Shown piece by piece: positions 29,482 through 39,291 of a stretch of 64,000 nt of DNA. Position 1 is the stretch's first letter; each line of letters starts with the position of its first letter. The DNA is from Glycomyces sambucus (GTDB lineage Bacteria; Actinomycetota; Actinomycetes; Mycobacteriales; Micromonosporaceae). The DNA is taken from contig NZ_FNGF01000009.1 in assembly GCF_900102815.1 (NCBI RefSeq), positions 213,725 to 277,724 on the forward strand, in the 5' to 3' direction. The notes under the pieces were generated by a model that was given only the letters and a program-made list of their open reading frames with translations, was not told where the DNA came from and searched no databases. A program made the translations under genes and the position numbers.

Positions 29482-30708
29482 TCATCCTGAATACATGAGC
29501 ACGATCGCCGCGCACGCGCCCGCGGCCGCGCTGATGAGCGGGGCCCGCACCGACCTGGTCCGGTCCGCCAGGGCCGTCGCTCCCACGACCAGCCACGGGC
29601 ACAAGGCGATCCATCCGTACTCGGGGTGCTCGGGGTCCGCGCCGCTGAGCGGCGCGATCATGAGCGCCAGCAGCGGGCCGATCATGAGCGGCCACGCCGA
29701 GCTGTAACCGAAGCGCCGCAGGCTCTCCACCACCGCCGGGCCGCACGCGACCGCCACCAGCGCCGGCATCAGCGCCACCCACCACAGCTGCCCCGGGTGC
29801 GCCGCGACCTCGCCGATCGCCGCGTTGTACGTGTCCACCAGCCCGTAGGGCCACGAGGACCCGAACGCCGCCGACACCGCGAGCACCGCCAGCGCCGCCC
29901 CCGCCGACACCAGGATCTGCACCGGCCGCCGCCGCACGAAGTACAGGCACAGCAGCGACACCGCGAACCACGCCGCCCCGTACGACAGCAGCGCCGCGAT
30001 CCCCAGCAGCCCGCCCGCCGCCGCCGCGCCCCAGAACGCGTCCGCGCCCCTGACCCGCCGCTCCGACGCCGTCGCACCGCACGCGAGGACCGCCGCGCAC
30101 GCGGCCGCCGCCACCCCGTCGACGCCGAGCGTCGCCCAGGCCGCCCACGGCCCCAGCACCAGCACCGGCGCGATCGCCCGCGCCGCCACCGGCCCCGACA
30201 CCGACTTCACCGCTACCAGCACCAGCGGCACCGTCAGGCACGACAGCGCGATCACCGTGATCGCCAGGCCCGCTTCGGAACCCGTGTACGAGACCAGCAG
30301 CGCCACCGCGCTGCGCGCCCCGGCCGTCGCGGTCGACGTCGTCGTGGGGTCCACATTGGTGTGCAGCGCCGCCGACCACGCGATCGACGCCAGGTAGGAG
30401 AGCACCAGCAGCGCGTGCCACGACATCCGCGCCGCCGCCGGCCGCGAGGCGACCGCGAGGACCGCCGCGGCCGCGAACGGCGCCGCCACCATGCCCGGGG
30501 TCACCCGGAACGTGAGGTTCTGCGCCGGCCACCAGGGGAGCGACGCGGGCCCCACCACGTCCGAAGTAGAGGCCGCCAGGGACGCCAGCGTGAGCACGAC
30601 CAGCGTGAGGCACAACCAGATCCCGAGGTCCCGGACCCGCGCCGGGCGCCGCCGCGCCGGGGCGAGGGCCTCGGCCCGTCCGGAGAACGAGTGCTGCGGT
30701 GCGGTCAC
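29482..30708 (-). CDS. Polytopic membrane protein of unknown function
   Basis: Integral membrane protein of 408 aa with about 10-11 hydrophobic segments joined by short loops. It starts at GTG 30708 (MTAPQHS). Extracytoplasmic-looking loops contain HTNVDPTTTSTATAG and SSWPYGLVDTYN, and near the C-terminus SGADPEHPEYGWIALCPWLV. The overall pattern resembles integral membrane glycosyltransferases of the mannosyltransferase type, but no catalytic DD or DxD near the first helix is clear, so I do not assign it. Divergent from the small HTH gene with a 104-base gap. Confidence 0.8.
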   Translation of the reverse strand: MTAPQHSFSGRAEALAPARRRPARVRDLGIWLCLTLVVLTLASLAASTSDVVGPASLPWWPAQNLTFRVTPGMVAAPFAAAAVLAVASRPAAARMSWHALLVLSYLASIAWSAALHTNVDPTTTSTATAGARSAVALLVSYTGSEAGLAITVIALSCLTVPLVLVAVKSVSGPVAARAIAPVLVLGPWAAWATLGVDGVAAAACAAVLACGATASERRVRGADAFWGAAAAGGLLGIAALLSYGAAWFAVSLLCLYFVRRRPVQILVSAGAALAVLAVSAAFGSSWPYGLVDTYNAAIGEVAAHPGQLWWVALMPALVAVACGPAVVESLRRFGYSSAWPLMIGPLLALMIAPLSGADPEHPEYGWIALCPWLVVGATALADRTRSVRAPLISAAAGACAAIVLMYSG

Positions 30709-30812
30709 CCCACGAAACTATCGGGTATCCGACAGAAACATCCGCCGAGCGACAGAACTCCGGCAAACTTCACAACACACCTCGATCACCCTCCGTGTCC
30801 GGGAAAGGACTC

Positions 30813-31073
30813 ATGACCCCCGAATCCAATCCACCAGACGGCGGCGCCTCCGATGCAGCGGGCGCCGCGAAGACCGACCCGAACCGGCAGGTCCGCGGCG
30901 ACGAGCGCCGCGAGCTCACCGAGCGCGTCACCGCCGCCTACGACCAGGGCCGCAGCATCCGGGACATCGCCTCCGGGATAGGTCGATCGTACGGTTTCGT
31001 GCACCGCCTGCTGGCCGAAGCGGGCGTCGACTTCCGCACCCGGGGCGGCGCCCGCAAGGGCGGGCGGAAATAA
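30813..31073 (+). CDS. Small helix-turn-helix protein
   Basis: DNA-binding protein of 86 aa. GAAAGGA precedes ATG 30813, so an earlier in-frame ATG at 30699 is rejected. The N-terminal 30 residues are polar and disordered. The rest is one HTH (YDQGRSIRDIASGIGRSYGF, VHRLLAEAG) followed by a basic tail RTRGGARKGGRK. Proteins of this pattern are widely conserved in actinobacteria, commonly near ABC-F genes. The target is unknown. Confidence 0.82.
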   Translation: MTPESNPPDGGASDAAGAAKTDPNRQVRGDERRELTERVTAAYDQGRSIRDIASGIGRSYGFVHRLLAEAGVDFRTRGGARKGGRK

Positions 31074-31194
31074 CCGGGCCCCGGTCGGGCGTTGCACGTT
31101 CGGATACGAACGACGGAGAAACGCCCAAGCCACACACCGGACTGCCGAAACCCCGGACGACGAACGCACTTGGGCTCTGCACACGGGAGGCCCA

Positions 31195-33105
31195 GTGTCA
31201 TCGATGGGACCCGCCGGCTGGGACGCCATGCGCTCGATGCGGCGCGCGGACGACCTCAAAGGCGTCACACTCACCCGCGGCGTGAAACGCCGCATCCTGC
31301 GCTTCGCGCACCCCTACCGGCGCGACATCGCCCTGTTCATCGGGCTCGTCACGCTGATCGCGGCCATCGGGGTCGCGACGCCCGTCCTCGCGGGCGACAT
31401 CGTCAACGAGCTCACCGGCGCCGGCGGCACCCAGCGCGGCGTCGTGACGATCGCGTCGGTCATCGCCGGGCTCGCCCTCGCGGAGGGCCTGCTCAACCTC
31501 GCCATGCGCTGGTACGGCGCGAAGCTCGGCGAGGGCATCATCTTCGACCTGCGGCGGGCCGTGTTCGACCACGTCCAGTCGATGCCGGTCGCGTTCTTCA
31601 CCCGCTCGCAGACCGGCGCGCTGGTCTCGCGGCTGAACAACGACGTCATGGGCGCCCAGCGAGCGTTCACGAGCACCCTCTCGGGGCTCGTCTCGAACGG
31701 CATCGCCGTCGCGCTCATCATCGGCGTCATGTTCTTCCAGTCCTGGCAGATCACCCTGCTCTCGCTGGTCCTGGTCCCTGTGTTCATCGTCCCCGCGAAG
31801 TGGGTCGGGCGGCGCCTGGCGGCGCTCACCAAGGAGTCCTTCGACCTGAACGCGGCCATGAACACCCAGATGGCCGAGCGGTTCAACGTCGGCGGCGCGA
31901 TGCTCGTGAAGCTCTTCGGCCGCCCCGAGACCGAGTCCGAGGAGTTCGCCGGGAAGGCCGACCGCGTGCGCGGCATCGGCATCACCACCGCGATGTACGC
32001 GCGCACCTTCATCGTCGCGCTCACCCTCGTCGCCGGGCTCTCGCAGGCCCTCGCGTACGGCCTCGGCGGCGCCCTGGTGTTCGCCGGGCAGTTGAGCGCC
32101 GGCACGGTGGTCACGCTCGCGCTGCTGCTCACGCGCCTCTACGGGCCGCTGACGGCCCTGTCGAACGTGCGCGTCGACGTCATGAGCGCCCTCGTCTCCT
32201 TCCAGCGGGTCTTCGAGGTCCTCGACCTCAAGCCGCTCATCGAGGAGAAGGAGGACGCCCGCGAGCTCCCCGGCGGCGCCGCCTCGGTGTCCTTCCGCGA
32301 CGTCGGGTTCCGCTACCCCGGCGCCGACCAGGTCTCGCTCGCGAGCCTGGAGGACCTGGCCCGCCCCGACCGCTCCGACTCCGGCCGCGACATCCTCCGC
32401 GGCGTCTCCTTCGACGTCGCCCCCGGCCAGCTCGTGGCCCTCGTGGGCCACTCCGGCGCCGGCAAGACCACCATGGCGAGCCTGGTGCCGCGCCTGTACG
32501 ACGCGACCTCCGGGTCCGTGGAGGTCGGCGGGATCGACGTGCGCGACCTCAAGGCCGACTCGCTGGCGGCCCACATCGGCATGGTCACCCAGGACGCGCA
32601 CCTGTTCCACGACACCGTCCGCGAGAACCTCGTCTACGCCCGGCCCGGGTCCACCGACGAGGAGGTCTGGGAGGCCCTCGACCGGGCCCAGATCGGCGAC
32701 ACCGTGCGCCGCCTCGAATCCGGGCTCGACACGGTCGTGGGGGAGCGCGGTTACCGGTTCTCCGGCGGCGAGAAGCAGCGCCTCGCGATCGCGCGGGTCC
32801 TGCTCAAGGCCCCGCCGATCGTCATCCTCGACGAGGCCACCGCCCACCTCGACTCCGAGTCCGAGGCCGCCGTCCAGCGCGCCCTCGACACCGCCCTGGA
32901 GGGCCGCACCTCGCTGGTCATCGCCCACCGCCTCTCGACGGTGCGCCGGGCCGACAAGATCGTGGTCCTGGAGGACGGCCTCGTCGCCGAGTCCGGCACC
33001 CACGACGAGCTGGTCGACCGCGGCGGCATCTACGCCGACCTGTACCGCACGCAGTTCGTGGGTTCGGGCCTCGGACCCGAGGCGCCCCTCTCCACCGCGG
33101 CGTGA
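31195..33105 (+). CDS. ABC exporter, fused membrane and ATPase domains
   Basis: Half-transporter of 636 aa expected to work as a dimer exporting a lipid, peptide or drug. The membrane domain (about residues 30-330, six helices) is followed by an ATPase with Walker A GHSGAGKTTM, signature FSGGEKQRLAIARVL, Walker B IVILDEATAHLDSE and the H-loop IAHRLST. GGGAGG lies 4 bases before GTG 31195; ATG 31204 is an alternative. It is a single gene, and the substrate cannot be told. Confidence 0.93.
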   Translation: MSSMGPAGWDAMRSMRRADDLKGVTLTRGVKRRILRFAHPYRRDIALFIGLVTLIAAIGVATPVLAGDIVNELTGAGGTQRGVVTIASVIAGLALAEGLLNLAMRWYGAKLGEGIIFDLRRAVFDHVQSMPVAFFTRSQTGALVSRLNNDVMGAQRAFTSTLSGLVSNGIAVALIIGVMFFQSWQITLLSLVLVPVFIVPAKWVGRRLAALTKESFDLNAAMNTQMAERFNVGGAMLVKLFGRPETESEEFAGKADRVRGIGITTAMYARTFIVALTLVAGLSQALAYGLGGALVFAGQLSAGTVVTLALLLTRLYGPLTALSNVRVDVMSALVSFQRVFEVLDLKPLIEEKEDARELPGGAASVSFRDVGFRYPGADQVSLASLEDLARPDRSDSGRDILRGVSFDVAPGQLVALVGHSGAGKTTMASLVPRLYDATSGSVEVGGIDVRDLKADSLAAHIGMVTQDAHLFHDTVRENLVYARPGSTDEEVWEALDRAQIGDTVRRLESGLDTVVGERGYRFSGGEKQRLAIARVLLKAPPIVILDEATAHLDSESEAAVQRALDTALEGRTSLVIAHRLSTVRRADKIVVLEDGLVAESGTHDELVDRGGIYADLYRTQFVGSGLGPEAPLSTAA

Positions 33106-33212
33106 GTGACATGGACCATACAAGCTCCTGGCGAAACGGCGTCCCCGCAGCTCCCGGACGTGGATACGAGGCGCGTTCAGTGCTGAGGGGTTCGGTGAAA
33201 GCAGGCGTACTG

Positions 33213-33254
33213 TAGGGTCCAGAGGCCACTTCGGTTCAAAATCGGCCGAAGTGG
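33213..33254 (+). promoter_or_regulatory. Possible cspA promoter element and leader hairpin
   Basis: TAGGGT (33213-33218) could be a -10 element. A perfect 9-bp stem (33226-33234 and 33246-33254) with an 11-base loop would lie at the very 5' end of a leader of about 150 bases before cspA. Long structured leaders are usual for cold-shock genes. The -35 is weak. The whole 267-base gap holds no gene. Confidence 0.4.
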
Positions 33255-33372
33255 TGAAGCGCCAGCAATGGCGGCACACCTCAGACCGCGACGCGCCCCC
33301 CACTAGGTCGTCAAACCCCCTGGAACGGGTGGCCGGCGGGTCTGAACATCAACATCGCAAGGAAATGCAGTA

Positions 33373-33576
33373 ATGGCGCAAGGCACCGTTAAATGGTTCA
33401 ACGCGGACAAGGGCTTCGGCTTTATCGCTCCTGACGGCGACGGTCCGGACATCTTCGTCCACTTCACCGCGATCACGGGGAACGGCTACCGCACCCTGGA
33501 AGAGAACCAGCGCGTGGAGTTCGAGGTCGAAGCCGGCAAGAAGGGCCCGCAGGCCGCGAACCTGCGAGCCCTGTAG
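33373..33576 (+). CDS. cspA: Cold shock protein (CspA family)
   Basis: Single-stranded nucleic acid chaperone of 67 aa. RNP1 is KGFGFI and RNP2 is DIFVHF. Length and sequence ([15 protein letters not shown]) are typical of the actinobacterial CspA. CAAGGAAATG precedes the start. A DEAD-box helicase of the cold-shock type lies 3.7 kb downstream. Confidence 0.97.
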   Translation: MAQGTVKWFNADKGFGFIAPDGDGPDIFVHFTAITGNGYRTLEENQRVEFEVEAGKKGPQAANLRAL

Positions 33577-33591
33577 GCAATCGAGCACGAG

Positions 33592-33628
33592 GCCGCTGCC
33601 CTTCCCCGCGAAGGACAGCGGCTTCTCT
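33592..33628 (+). terminator. Terminator of cspA
   Basis: Twelve-base arms (33592-33603 and 33611-33622) with one mismatch, followed by TTCTCT, 15 bases past the stop. Confidence 0.75.
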
Positions 33629-33690
33629 GCTGCACGGGCCCGCGGCGAAACCGGATTGAACCCGTCGCACCCGCACTGCACACTGGGGCG

Positions 33691-34716
33691 GTGAAAATCA
33701 TCGAGTTCGGCGCGGCCGACAAGGATCTGATCGATCAGACGTACGCGATCATCACCGCGGCGCACGACGCCGACACCCCCGAGAACCCCGCCTACACCGA
33801 GCGCTTCTTCCGCACCCTCTTCTCCCACGTCATGCCCGGGCGCGAACGCCACTGGTTCGCCGCCGTCGGCGACGACGGCCGCGCCGTCGGCTACGCCCGC
33901 GTCAACTTCTTCACCGAGGAGAACCGCGAACTCGGCTTCTACGAGACCGCCGTCCACCCCGACCACCGCGGCACCGGGGCCGACGCCCTCCTGCGCGACC
34001 GGGCCGAGCGCCTCTGCACCGAGCACGGCCGCACCTCGGTCATCACCGCCGTCCCGATCTTCTGGGAGGGCGGCCCCGACCGCGACGATGCCCCCGCCCG
34101 CACCCTCGAAGCCCGCGGCTACACCCGCGCGCTCACCACCGTCAACCGCCGCAGCCCCGTCGACCCCCTCGGCGCCGACGAGGAGGAGCGCCGCTACACC
34201 GAGGCCCTCGCCAAGGCCGGCGACGCCTACGAGGTCCGCCAGTGGATCGGACCCGTCCCCGACGACCTCGTGGACACCATGTGCCGCATGGAGACCATGA
34301 TCATGGCCGAGATCCCCATGGGCGAGATCGAGGCCGAGCCCGAGCGCATGGACGCCGAGAAGCTCCGCGGCAAGGAGGCCGTCTACGCCGCCGAGGGCCG
34401 CACCTGGTACCACTCCGTCGCCGTCGAGCGCGCCACCGGCGAGGTCCGCGCCTGGACCGAGATCGCCACCGACGACGGCGACGACGTCAACGGCCTCCAG
34501 GGCATCACCATCGCCGACCCCGCCCACCGCGGCTACCGCCTCGGCCTGCTCCTCAAGCTCGCCAACCTCCGCATGCTCCGCGAGCACTCCCCGTCCACCC
34601 GGTGGATCTGGACCGACAACGCCGACGTCAACGCCCCCATGATCGCCATCAACGAACTCATGGGCTACGAGACCGTCGACGCCAACGCCGAATACCAGCT
34701 CAAGCACCGCGCCTGA
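33691..34716 (+). CDS. Double-domain GNAT acetyltransferase, copy 1 of a tandem trio
   Basis: 341 aa with two GNAT-like halves (about 1-160 and 165-341). The first half has VHPDHRGTGADAL, a weakened acetyl-CoA loop with Asp where Gly or Ala is expected. The second has GITIADPAHRGYRLGLLLKL and then WIWTDNADVNAPMIAINE. Start GTG 33691 gives MKIIEFG, aligned with the two paralogues downstream. No clear ribosome site is seen, so the message may be leaderless or nearly so. Layout recalls mycothiol synthase-like double GNATs, but identity to that enzyme is not evident. Substrate unknown. Confidence 0.85.
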   Translation: MKIIEFGAADKDLIDQTYAIITAAHDADTPENPAYTERFFRTLFSHVMPGRERHWFAAVGDDGRAVGYARVNFFTEENRELGFYETAVHPDHRGTGADALLRDRAERLCTEHGRTSVITAVPIFWEGGPDRDDAPARTLEARGYTRALTTVNRRSPVDPLGADEEERRYTEALAKAGDAYEVRQWIGPVPDDLVDTMCRMETMIMAEIPMGEIEAEPERMDAEKLRGKEAVYAAEGRTWYHSVAVERATGEVRAWTEIATDDGDDVNGLQGITIADPAHRGYRLGLLLKLANLRMLREHSPSTRWIWTDNADVNAPMIAINELMGYETVDANAEYQLKHRA

Positions 34717-34750
34717 CCCGCCGGGCGCCCTCGGGACCCCGGGGGCGCCG

Positions 34751-34835
34751 CCACCGGACCGTGCTATCCACCGGACCGTGCATTTCACCGGAGCATGCAA
34801 TTCACCGGAGCGCGCACCCCACCGGACCGCACTCC
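34751..34835. repeat. Five tandem copies of a 17-bp repeat between GNAT genes 1 and 2
   Basis: Units at 34751, 34768, 34785, 34802 and 34819, consensus YCACCGGASCRYGCNHY. The first two copies share CCACCGGACCGTGC exactly and later ones drift. They fill much of the 182-base gap. A related 13-bp repeat sits after metF (55642-55706). Confidence 0.85.
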
Positions 34836-34898
34836 ACCACCTGTCCGATTCTCGTCACGGAACCCCGAAACTGGACGCTCCCGGCCATACTCGTCAGT

Positions 34899-35924
34899 AT
34901 GCAGTTGACCCCACTGAACCCCAGCGACCACGACGGCGTCGGCGCGGTGCTCGGCCTCGTGAACGCGGTCCGGAACGCCGACGCCCCCGAAGGCCCCGGC
35001 ATCGTCGAGCAGTCCTTCCGCGCGGGCCTGCGCCAGGAGCGCCCCGGGCTCGACATCGTCCACTTCGCCGCCACCGAGGACGGCACCCTCGTCGGCTACC
35101 TCGGCATCGGGCTCATGGTCGGCGACAACCCCCACCTCGCCATGGCCGAACTCATGGTCCACCCCGACCACCGCCACCGCGGCCACGGCCGCGCCATGCT
35201 CGACCACTACACCGAGTACGCCTCCAGCCGCGGCCGCACCGACCTCACCGCCGGCACCCTCACCACCTGGGGCGACGGCCCCCGCCGCCCCGAGGCCGGC
35301 GTCGCCTTCCTCGAACGCAACGACTTCACCCTCGCCCTCGTCAACGTCCGCCGCCGCGCCCGCACCGACGCCCTCGCCCCCGAGGACGAGCAGCGCCTGT
35401 GGGCCGAGGCCCGCGCCGCCTCCGAGGCCGACTACGACCTCCGCACCTGGACCGGCCCCGCCCCCGACGACCTCATCGAGTCCATCTGCCGCCTCGACGC
35501 CAAGAGCCGCACCGAGATCCCCCTCGGCGACATCGAGATGGAGGCCGAAGCGGTCGACGTCGCCCGCGCCCGCGCCAAAGAGGCCGCCACCGCCGCCGTC
35601 CACCAGGTCCCCGTCAAGGCCGCCGCCGTCCACCGCGCCACCGGCGAGGTCGCCGCCATCACCGACGTCCACGCCTTCGAGGACCCCGCCGCCGTCCACG
35701 CCTCCCAGGGCATCACCATCGCCGACCCCGCCCACCGCGGCCACCGCCTCGGCATGCTCGTCAAACTCGCCAACCTCCGGCGCCTGCGCGAGCAGTTCCC
35801 CCGCGTCGCCGAGATCTGGACCGAGAACGCCGACGTCAACGACCGCATGGTCGCCATCAACACCGCCCTCGGCTACGAGGCCGTCGACGCCCTCAGCGTC
35901 TACCAGCGCCGACTCCGGCCCTGA
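34899..35924 (+). CDS. Double-domain GNAT acetyltransferase, copy 2
   Basis: 341 aa, exactly the length of copy 1 and alignable throughout. The first GNAT half has MVHPDHRHRGHGRAML, which fits the RxxGxG/A acetyl-CoA motif best with RGHGRA. The second has GITIADPAHRGHRLGMLVKL and EIWTENADVNDRMVAINTALGYEAV. ATG 34899 is placed by alignment with the paralogues (MQLTPLNPSDHDG); there is no obvious ribosome site. Function unknown, although all three copies keep a second half where Arg replaces the first Gly of the acetyl-CoA loop. Confidence 0.85.
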   Translation: MQLTPLNPSDHDGVGAVLGLVNAVRNADAPEGPGIVEQSFRAGLRQERPGLDIVHFAATEDGTLVGYLGIGLMVGDNPHLAMAELMVHPDHRHRGHGRAMLDHYTEYASSRGRTDLTAGTLTTWGDGPRRPEAGVAFLERNDFTLALVNVRRRARTDALAPEDEQRLWAEARAASEADYDLRTWTGPAPDDLIESICRLDAKSRTEIPLGDIEMEAEAVDVARARAKEAATAAVHQVPVKAAAVHRATGEVAAITDVHAFEDPAAVHASQGITIADPAHRGHRLGMLVKLANLRRLREQFPRVAEIWTENADVNDRMVAINTALGYEAVDALSVYQRRLRP

Positions 35925-35996
35925 GCCCCGGACGCGCGGCCGCCCGATTCCGAAATTCGGTTGCCGCGCCCCGGCGCGCCTGTCCAGACTGGTCGC

Positions 35997-37031
35997 ATGA
36001 GTGACATCCAGATCCTTGAGCTCGACCCCGCTGACGGCGACCTCGTCTCCGGCGCGTTCGAGGTCCTGCGAGCCGCCCACGCCGCGGACGCCCCGGAGGC
36101 CCCCGCGCCCCACGAGGGCAAGTTCCGGCTGGGTCTCCTCCACCCCGTACCCGACGAGGACCAGACGGTCCTCATCGCCGTCCGCGACGGCGCCGTCCTC
36201 GGCCTCGCCGACGCCGGCTACCCCAACCGCGAGAACCTGCACTTCGGCTGGGCCACCATCACCGTCCACCCCGAGCACCGCCGCCAGGGCGTCGGCTCGG
36301 CCGTCCTCGACGCCTTCATCGCCGACGCGAAGGGCCGCGGACGCACCACGCTGACCCTCGACACCCGCCTCACGTGGGAGGACGGCGTCGAGCGCTCCGA
36401 GGCCGGCCGCCGCTTCGCCGAGAAGCACGGCTTCGAGGCCGCCCTCACCTGGATCAACCGCCGCTGCGCCGTCGACGCCCTCGACCCCGCGCTCGAGCAG
36501 GAGCTGCTGGAGAAGTCCCAGGCCGCCGCCGGCGACGCCTACGAGATCGTCTCGTGGATCGGGCGCACGCCCGAGCACCTCCTCGACACCATGGCCCGCA
36601 TCGACTCCACCATCCTCGCCGAGGTCCCCCTCGGCGACCTGGAACTCGAACCCGAGACCATCGACGCGGAGCTGAAGAACGCCAAGGCCGACCGCAACGA
36701 GGCCATGGGCGTCATTCCGATCCAGACGGTCGCCCTCGACCGGGCCACCGGCGAGGCCGTCGCCAACACCGCGGTCTTCGTCTACGACGACCCGGAGTAC
36801 ACGGACGCCTTCCAGGGCATCACCATCGTCAACCCCGAGCACCGCGGCCACCGCCTCGGCACGCTCCTGAAGATCCTCAACCTCCGCCTGGTGCGGGAGA
36901 ACCACCCCGGCGTCCGGACCATCTGGACCGACAACGCCGACGTCAACGCCCCCATGATCGGCATCAACGTGATCCTCGGCTACGAGATCCTCGACGCCGG
37001 CGCCGAGTTCCAGCGCAAGCTCGACGCCTAG
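35997..37031 (+). CDS. Double-domain GNAT acetyltransferase, copy 3
   Basis: 344 aa, third member of the trio. The first half has TVHPEHRRQGVGSAVLDAF, a canonical RxxGxG acetyl-CoA loop. The second has GITIVNPEHRGHRLGTLLKI and TIWTDNADVNAPMIGINVILGYEIL. ATG 35997 starts MSDIQILELDPADGD. It ends before a clear terminator, so the array may be transcribed together or from separate promoters; gaps are 182 and 72 bases. Copy 3 appears the least degenerate and is the best candidate for an active acetyltransferase. Confidence 0.87.
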   Translation: MSDIQILELDPADGDLVSGAFEVLRAAHAADAPEAPAPHEGKFRLGLLHPVPDEDQTVLIAVRDGAVLGLADAGYPNRENLHFGWATITVHPEHRRQGVGSAVLDAFIADAKGRGRTTLTLDTRLTWEDGVERSEAGRRFAEKHGFEAALTWINRRCAVDALDPALEQELLEKSQAAAGDAYEIVSWIGRTPEHLLDTMARIDSTILAEVPLGDLELEPETIDAELKNAKADRNEAMGVIPIQTVALDRATGEAVANTAVFVYDDPEYTDAFQGITIVNPEHRGHRLGTLLKILNLRLVRENHPGVRTIWTDNADVNAPMIGINVILGYEILDAGAEFQRKLDA

Positions 37032-37063
37032 CCGCGACCCCGAAATGGTGTCTCCAGGCACAA

Positions 37064-37112
37064 GCCGACCGTGAGAGTGGCGACCGCTTCTCACGGTCGG
37101 CTATTGTTCTTA
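37064..37112 (+). terminator. Terminator of the GNAT array
   Basis: Perfect 13-bp inverted repeat (37064-37076 and 37089-37101), 12-base loop, followed by TATTGTTCTT. It separates the GNAT genes from the helicase leader. Confidence 0.85.
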
Positions 37113-37193
37113 GCTGGCCCTAGTTCTTCATTGCAGAGGCCCGATCAGGCGCGTCCCGCCCCATCACCGTCGGCTCATGGTGAAACCGATATT

Positions 37194-37231
37194 CCGCGGA
37201 ACGTGCGTCATTTACGAAGTCGTTCTCGCGG
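37194..37231 (+). promoter_or_regulatory. Leader hairpin touching the helicase ribosome site
   Basis: CCGCGGAAC (37194-37202) can pair with GTTCTCGCGG (37222-37231) with one bulge. The stem ends where the GGAAGG ribosome site of the helicase begins (37230-37235). Such a structure could control access of ribosomes with temperature. Confidence 0.4.
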
Positions 37232-37241
37232 AAGGCGAACC

Positions 37242-39272
37242 ATGACTCTTGACCAAACTGTGCCCGATGCTGCCGTCAGTGAATCCGGCACGGCACTCGA
37301 AACCATCGAAACCCCCGCAACCTCCCAGCCCGAGGCCGTCGTGAGCGAGTCCGCTCCGGCCCCCGAGGCCGCCCCGGAAGCGGCCCCGGCCGAGTCCGCG
37401 GAGGAGTTCACCGTCGAGGTCGACGAGATCGACGCGGTGCCCGCCGGGCCCTCGTTCGACGAGCTCGGACTCCCGGAGAAGATCACCGCCGCGCTGGCCG
37501 AGCAGGGCCTCGTGACGCCCTTCCCGATCCAGGCCGCGACGATCCCCGACGCCATGGCCGGGCGCGACATCCTCGGCCGCGGCCAGACCGGCTCGGGCAA
37601 GACCCTGGCCTTCGGCCTGCCGACCCTGGCCCGCCTCGCCGCGGGCGGGCGCACCAAGGCCAAGCGCCCCCGCGCCATCATCCTGACCCCGACCCGCGAG
37701 CTGGCCATCCAGGTCGCCGAGTCGCTCCAGACCTTCGGCGACGCCGTCGGCATCGAGATGAAGGTCGTCTGCGGCGGCACCGCGTTCTCGCGCCAGATCG
37801 ACGCGCTGCGCGCCGGGGTCGACATGCTCGTCGCCACCCCGGGCCGCCTGCGCGACCTGATCCGCCGCGGCGAGTGCTCGCTGGAGGACGTCGAGCTGGC
37901 GATCCTCGACGAGGCCGACCAGATGGCCGACATGGGCTTCCTGCCCGAGGTCGAGGAGCTGTTCGACCAGCTGCCCAAGGGCGGCCAGCGGATGCTCTTC
38001 TCGGCCACGCTGGAGCAGGAGATCGACGTCCTGGTCCGCAAGTACCTGTCGGAGCCCGTCGTCCACTCGGTCGACCCGCCGGCCGGCTCGGTCACCACCA
38101 TGACCCACCACCTGCTGCTCATCGGGCCGCGCGACAAGGCCACCATGACGGCCGCCGTCGCCGCCCGCCCGGGCCTGACGATGGTGTTCGTGCGGACCCA
38201 GCTCGCCGTCGACCGCATCGCCGAGGAGCTGCGCGAGCAGGGCGTCAACGCCGAGGGCCTCCACGGCGGCATGACCCAGGCCGACCGCTCGAAGGTCCTG
38301 GACCGGTTCAAGGAGGGGCGCCTCGACGCGCTCGTCTGCACCGACGTCGCCGCGCGCGGCATCCACGTCGACGGCGTCGACATGGTCCTCCACGTCGACC
38401 CGCCGAAGACCCACAAGGACTACCTGCACCGCGCCGGCCGCACCGCGCGCGCCGGGCAGTCCGGCCACGTGGCGACCCTGGTGCTCCCGCACCAGAACCG
38501 CACGATGTTCAGCCTCATCGAGCGGGCCGGGGTGGACGCCAAGCGCCACTACGTGAACGACAACTTCGACGCCGAGCTCACCGAGCTCATGGGCGCCCGG
38601 AACTTCACCGACCTGCGCGCGGTGTCCTCCGAGCACCAGGCGTCGCGCAACGACGACGAGGTCAAGCGCCTGGAGCGCCAGATCGAGCGCCTGAAGGAGG
38701 ACGCCGAGGGCCTGCGCGCCGAGGCGACCCGCCTGCGCGAGCAGGCCGAGCGCGAGATCATCGAGGGCCCGTCCAAGCGCCGCGACGACCGCGGCCCGCG
38801 CCGCGACCGCGACGGCGGCGACCGCGGCGGCTACCGCGGGAACCGCGAAGGCGGGCGCGGCGGTTACCGGGGCAACCGCGAAGGCGGCGACCGGGGCGGC
38901 TACCGCGGGAACCGCGAGGGCGGCGACCGCGGTGGGTACCGGGGCAACCGCGAAGGCGGCGGCTACCAGGGCAACCGCGGCGGCGGCTACGGCGACCGCG
39001 ACAACCGGGGCGGCGGCTACGGCGACCGGAACCGCGGTGGCTACGGCGACCGCGACGGCGGCCGCGGCGGCTACCAGGGCAACCGTGAAGGCGGCGGCTA
39101 CCAGGGGAACCGCGGTGGCGGTTACCAGGGCAACCGCGACGGCGGCGGCTACCGCGGCAACCGCGAGGGCGGCTTCCGGGGCGGCGACGACCGCGGCCGC
39201 GGGGGCTACGGCGACCGGGACCGCGGCGAGCGCCGCGGCTACGGCGACCGCGAGCGCCGCGACCGCTGGTAG
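37242..39272 (+). CDS. DEAD-box RNA helicase with long Gly/Arg/Tyr tail (cold-shock type)
   Basis: ATP-dependent RNA helicase of 676 aa that probably remodels structured RNA in ribosome assembly or decay. After an acidic Pro/Ala/Glu N-terminus (about 1-70) come the Q motif (FPIQAATIP), [26 protein letters not shown], and in the second RecA domain [10 protein letters not shown] and [11 protein letters not shown] short coiled segment is followed by about 150 residues of [14 protein letters not shown] repeats, an RGG-like RNA-binding tail. ATG 37242 has GGAAGG upstream. It is preceded by a 130-base structured leader and lies near cspA, which fits a CsdA/DeaD-like cold-shock role. Confidence 0.93.
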   Translation: MTLDQTVPDAAVSESGTALETIETPATSQPEAVVSESAPAPEAAPEAAPAESAEEFTVEVDEIDAVPAGPSFDELGLPEKITAALAEQGLVTPFPIQAATIPDAMAGRDILGRGQTGSGKTLAFGLPTLARLAAGGRTKAKRPRAIILTPTRELAIQVAESLQTFGDAVGIEMKVVCGGTAFSRQIDALRAGVDMLVATPGRLRDLIRRGECSLEDVELAILDEADQMADMGFLPEVEELFDQLPKGGQRMLFSATLEQEIDVLVRKYLSEPVVHSVDPPAGSVTTMTHHLLLIGPRDKATMTAAVAARPGLTMVFVRTQLAVDRIAEELREQGVNAEGLHGGMTQADRSKVLDRFKEGRLDALVCTDVAARGIHVDGVDMVLHVDPPKTHKDYLHRAGRTARAGQSGHVATLVLPHQNRTMFSLIERAGVDAKRHYVNDNFDAELTELMGARNFTDLRAVSSEHQASRNDDEVKRLERQIERLKEDAEGLRAEATRLREQAEREIIEGPSKRRDDRGPRRDRDGGDRGGYRGNREGGRGGYRGNREGGDRGGYRGNREGGDRGGYRGNREGGGYQGNRGGGYGDRDNRGGGYGDRNRGGYGDRDGGRGGYQGNREGGGYQGNRGGGYQGNRDGGGYRGNREGGFRGGDDRGRGGYGDRDRGERRGYGDRERRDRW

Positions 39273-39291
39273 GCACCGGCACTGAGCGACA

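Noticed and set aside
38813..39262. Regularly repeated sequence that could suggest a CRISPR array
   Set aside because: The repeats are short and in frame, encoding the Gly/Arg/Tyr tail of the DEAD-box helicase. There are no unique spacers of constant length.
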